64,000 nt of DNA from SABI01 sp963676605 (GTDB taxonomy: Bacteria > Spirochaetota > Spirochaetia > Sphaerochaetales > Sphaerochaetaceae): NCBI GenBank assembly GCA_963676605.2, contig CAXXSP010000024.1, forward strand, positions 62,001-126,000. Reading direction: 5' to 3'. How positions within the stretch are numbered: position 1 is the stretch's first letter; every line of letters begins with the position of its first letter. The notes under the pieces are model-generated. The model saw nothing but the letters and a program-made list of their open reading frames with translations. It had not been told where the DNA came from and ran no database searches. The translations under genes were made by a program, and so were the position numbers. Positions 62,230 to 64,000 of this stretch are shown in pieces.

Positions 62230-62772
62230 TCAGACGTTGTAGCGGAGGATTTCAGTGAGGGGTTTTCTTACACGCGCGGCGTGCTCAATACTCCGGTGCT
62301 TTTCATTCAGTGAGCTCTCGTCTCCCTTATACCCTACGATGATAAGCGTCTCGAGCACATCTTCTTGGGGGATCTTCAGAGCCTTCTTTGCTCTCTCTGC
62401 ATCGAATCCTGCAATGGGATGAACGTACAGCCCCTCTTCAACTCCCTGCAGCTGAAGTGCCATCGCCGCCATCCCTAACTCGAAATGTGCGAAATCACGT
62501 CCTCCGTACTGGAGTGACCATGCCGCATTCGTCACCAGGGCGATGATGAGAGGTGCTTTCAAACCCCAGTAATTCCCTCCTGTCAGAGTTCCTTTCAGTT
62601 CCGTGAGGGGTTCCTTTTCATCTACGGCGATGAATTTCCAGGGCTGGGAATTCATCGCAGAGGGGGCGAGGGATGCTGCTCTTATCATGCGCTCCACGAC
62701 AGCACGATCTATCTTCCTTGAATCAAATGCACGATACGCATGTCTTTTCTCTAATGTTTCCATGCCTGACAT
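62230..62772 (-). CDS. Nitroreductase-family FMN protein
   Basis: 180 residues. LEKRHAYRAFDSRKIDRAVVERMIRAASLAPSAMNSQPWKF is the family start with FMN-phosphate ligands (R-A-R; SAMNSQPW). Later FAHFELGMAAMALQLQGVEEGLYVHPIAGFD and a short C-terminal LTEILRY complete the fold. AAGGAG supports the start at 62772. NAD(P)H-dependent reduction of nitro compounds or quinones is likely; physiological substrate unknown. Confidence 0.92.
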   Translation of the reverse strand: MSGMETLEKRHAYRAFDSRKIDRAVVERMIRAASLAPSAMNSQPWKFIAVDEKEPLTELKGTLTGGNYWGLKAPLIIALVTNAAWSLQYGGRDFAHFELGMAAMALQLQGVEEGLYVHPIAGFDAERAKKALKIPQEDVLETLIIVGYKGDESSLNEKHRSIEHAARVRKPLTEILRYNV

Positions 62773-62786
62773 GGTTAACTCCTTGC

Positions 62787-64000
62787 CTACCAGGTCCTGT
62801 CACTGAGAGTGCGGGTCCTTTTCATGAGCAGAGCCCGTGAGAAGGTTGAGTTTGCAACATACAGCGGCAGGATCACTGCGAATATATTGTAATTGTTCTG
62901 ATAGAGGTATTCGGGGAATACCGCTTTCAACACAATATGCGCAATGCAGATCCAAACGGCAACTGTATTGAGTCTTTCCAGAAGTTCCATGTTCCCTTTT
63001 CTGTTGAACAGGAAGGGGATGACGGCAACGAACATGATGAGGGCGAGGGGAGAGACGAGGATGATATTCTCATTGAAATAGGCAACATCGTGAGTAGTCG
63101 CGCTCATGAGGAAAAGAATCAGCAGGCTGAAGAGGGAGAAGATAAGCGTCCAGGCGGAGGTGATCAGGCCGAACAGGACGGTCGCCGTGCTTCTAGCTCC
63201 GCTGAACAGAGCGTGAAGACGCATCCGCTTCAGGAAGAGCGTCATCGCTGCAGTGCCGAGGGATGCCAGGAAGAGCAGGAGGTTTGCCTTACCTCTGCTC
63301 TGGTTCATGTCGGGACGCAGTCCCTCCGGCTCCGTAGAGAGTATCTCCCTGTTCTCTGCGAGAGGAACACGTATCCCGTCAATATCTGTGTACGAGAACG
63401 CCAACACTTCCTCTTCGAGGATATGGGGCAGGAACATGGCTTCCCAGGCACTGATTTCCCGGTCTATCGCCCCGCCCTGGAGGAAGTCGAGCATCAGCAT
63501 GACAAGCGGGTTCCCCGCGCTGCTTTTAGCAACGAGTTCTCTCAGTGTCAGAGGGTAGGGCTCTGCCTTCGCCCATGCACTGAACTGTCCTGAGGTGGCT
63601 GTGTCTATGATATCGCGTATTCTTGTTGAGCAGTTCTCATCATAATAGTGGTAGAGGTAGGTGTTGTGTTCGCGGTCAGTTACCATGTTCAGGTGTCTCA
63701 GAACCTCTATGATGACATGTTCGGGCAGATTCAGCTCCACCTGTGAGATATCCCGCTGTTCATCCTGTGCAATCGATATCCTCATCCGTGCATCTGTCGC
63801 CCAGGTGAGATACCAGAGTCTTCCAAGTGCGAACTGCCGGTAGAAACCGTCCTCGAACGAGACAATCCCGAAATCGTACATGACGCTTCTTCCGGTCTGT
63901 GTGTCCTCAACGATGAGAGAGGTATGACCGAACCACACGTAGAGAGGATCATCACGTCCCATGGTGGTCAGATACAGACGGTACCGCCCTTCCTGAATCT
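62787..64000 (-). CDS. DUF4105-type membrane protein, 5' end outside the window
   Basis: The frame is open to the edge: 13 codons precede the first ATG (63962), reading GRYRLYLTTMGR, so the true start and probably a signal peptide are missing. YVWFGHTSLIVEDTQTG, VMYDFGIVSFEDGFYRQF and HYYDENCSTRIRDIID are the DUF4105 hallmarks (His and Cys of a possible cysteine hydrolase). The C-terminal half has about five to six transmembrane helices. Function unknown; the DUF4105 part would be extracytoplasmic. Confidence 0.8.
   Translation of the reverse strand, partial: IQEGRYRLYLTTMGRDDPLYVWFGHTSLIVEDTQTGRSVMYDFGIVSFEDGFYRQFALGRLWYLTWATDARMRISIAQDEQRDISQVELNLPEHVIIEVLRHLNMVTDREHNTYLYHYYDENCSTRIRDIIDTATSGQFSAWAKAEPYPLTLRELVAKSSAGNPLVMLMLDFLQGGAIDREISAWEAMFLPHILEEEVLAFSYTDIDGIRVPLAENREILSTEPEGLRPDMNQSRGKANLLLFLASLGTAAMTLFLKRMRLHALFSGARSTATVLFGLITSAWTLIFSLFSLLILFLMSATTHDVAYFNENIILVSPLALIMFVAVIPFLFNRKGNMELLERLNTVAVWICIAHIVLKAVFPEYLYQNNYNIFAVILPLYVANSTFSRALLMKRTRTLSDRTW

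Noticed and set aside
1..64000. CRISPR array, tRNA or rRNA genes, integrase and phage genes
   Set aside because: I looked in the intergenic spaces for regularly spaced repeats, cloverleaf sequences and attachment sites and saw none; the gaps are too short.

Overview
The window looks like a chromosomal segment of a free-living or gut anaerobic spirochaete. The GC content is moderate (about half, by eye), and genes are packed head to tail with 1 to 14 base overlaps. Spirochaete hallmarks include a PPi-dependent phosphofructokinase of the long PfpB type, UPF0164/FadL-like outer-membrane protein architecture, binding proteins with an FATGTRE-type mature start, a 56-residue zinc-ribbon protein, and a MurE whose amino-acid-selecting motif is neither the DAP nor the lysine form. 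Acetate kinase, carbamate kinase, PPi-PFK and an iron alcohol dehydrogenase point to fermentative energy metabolism. The phylum call is inference from protein style; I could not run a search.

Layout. 1-2303 (minus): a FecBCD-like metal or cofactor ABC importer, cut by the window edge. 2453-6519 (plus): proA-proB-glycosyltransferase-amidase. 6541-15895 (minus): apparently one long transcript murE-ddl-dinB-trmL-proC-serS-pncB, broken between dinB and trmL by a 1438-base insertion. That insertion alternates ISAs1-type transposase pieces with exact copies of trmL segments. 15977-18686 (plus): an orphan adenine methylase and an outer-membrane protein. 18773-23021 (plus): a zinc-ribbon peptide, murC, yicC, a cytidylate-kinase-like protein, rpoZ and miaA. 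23009-27213 (minus): folC-rqcH-pseudokinase-like membrane protein. 27406-30635 (plus): acyl-CoA synthetase, yhbY and iron ADH. 30723-32381 (minus): pfp. 32533-33658 (plus): UPF0178 and a LuxR-type protein. 33618-35003 (minus): asnS. 35134-42345 (plus): an ArsC-like protein, YycJ-like hydrolase, second acyl-CoA synthetase, DAHP synthase, DJ-1, DUF1846, a Cmk2 kinase and ArsR, followed by a ZntA/CadA ATPase. 44496-45836 (minus): ackA. The rest holds an envelope protein, murB, cysS, an ECF sigma/anti-sigma pair, valS, GNAT, an Hc1-like peptide, U32 peptidase, lon, SGNH hydrolase, a YhhQ-type transporter, a degenerate GH3, arcC, a nitroreductase and a DUF4105 protein that runs off the end.

Themes. 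Peptidoglycan precursor enzymes (murB, murC, murE, ddl, an amidase) and the whole proline route (proA, proB, proC) are spread over several operons. Promoters are sigma70-like with 17-18 base spacers and are easy to see. In three genes lacking a Shine-Dalgarno sequence (folC, UPF0178, GNAT) the -10 box ends exactly six bases before the start codon, suggesting leaderless mRNAs. The folC promoter carries a C10 tract between -35 and -10, a classic phase-variation layout.

Caution on data quality. Five reading-frame breaks (one in murC, three in pfp, one in the UPF0178 gene) are each repaired by removing one base, in four cases from a longer homopolymer run and in one from a two-base run. Together with the trmL/IS mosaic, this makes uncorrected sequencing or assembly errors a serious alternative to real gene decay.
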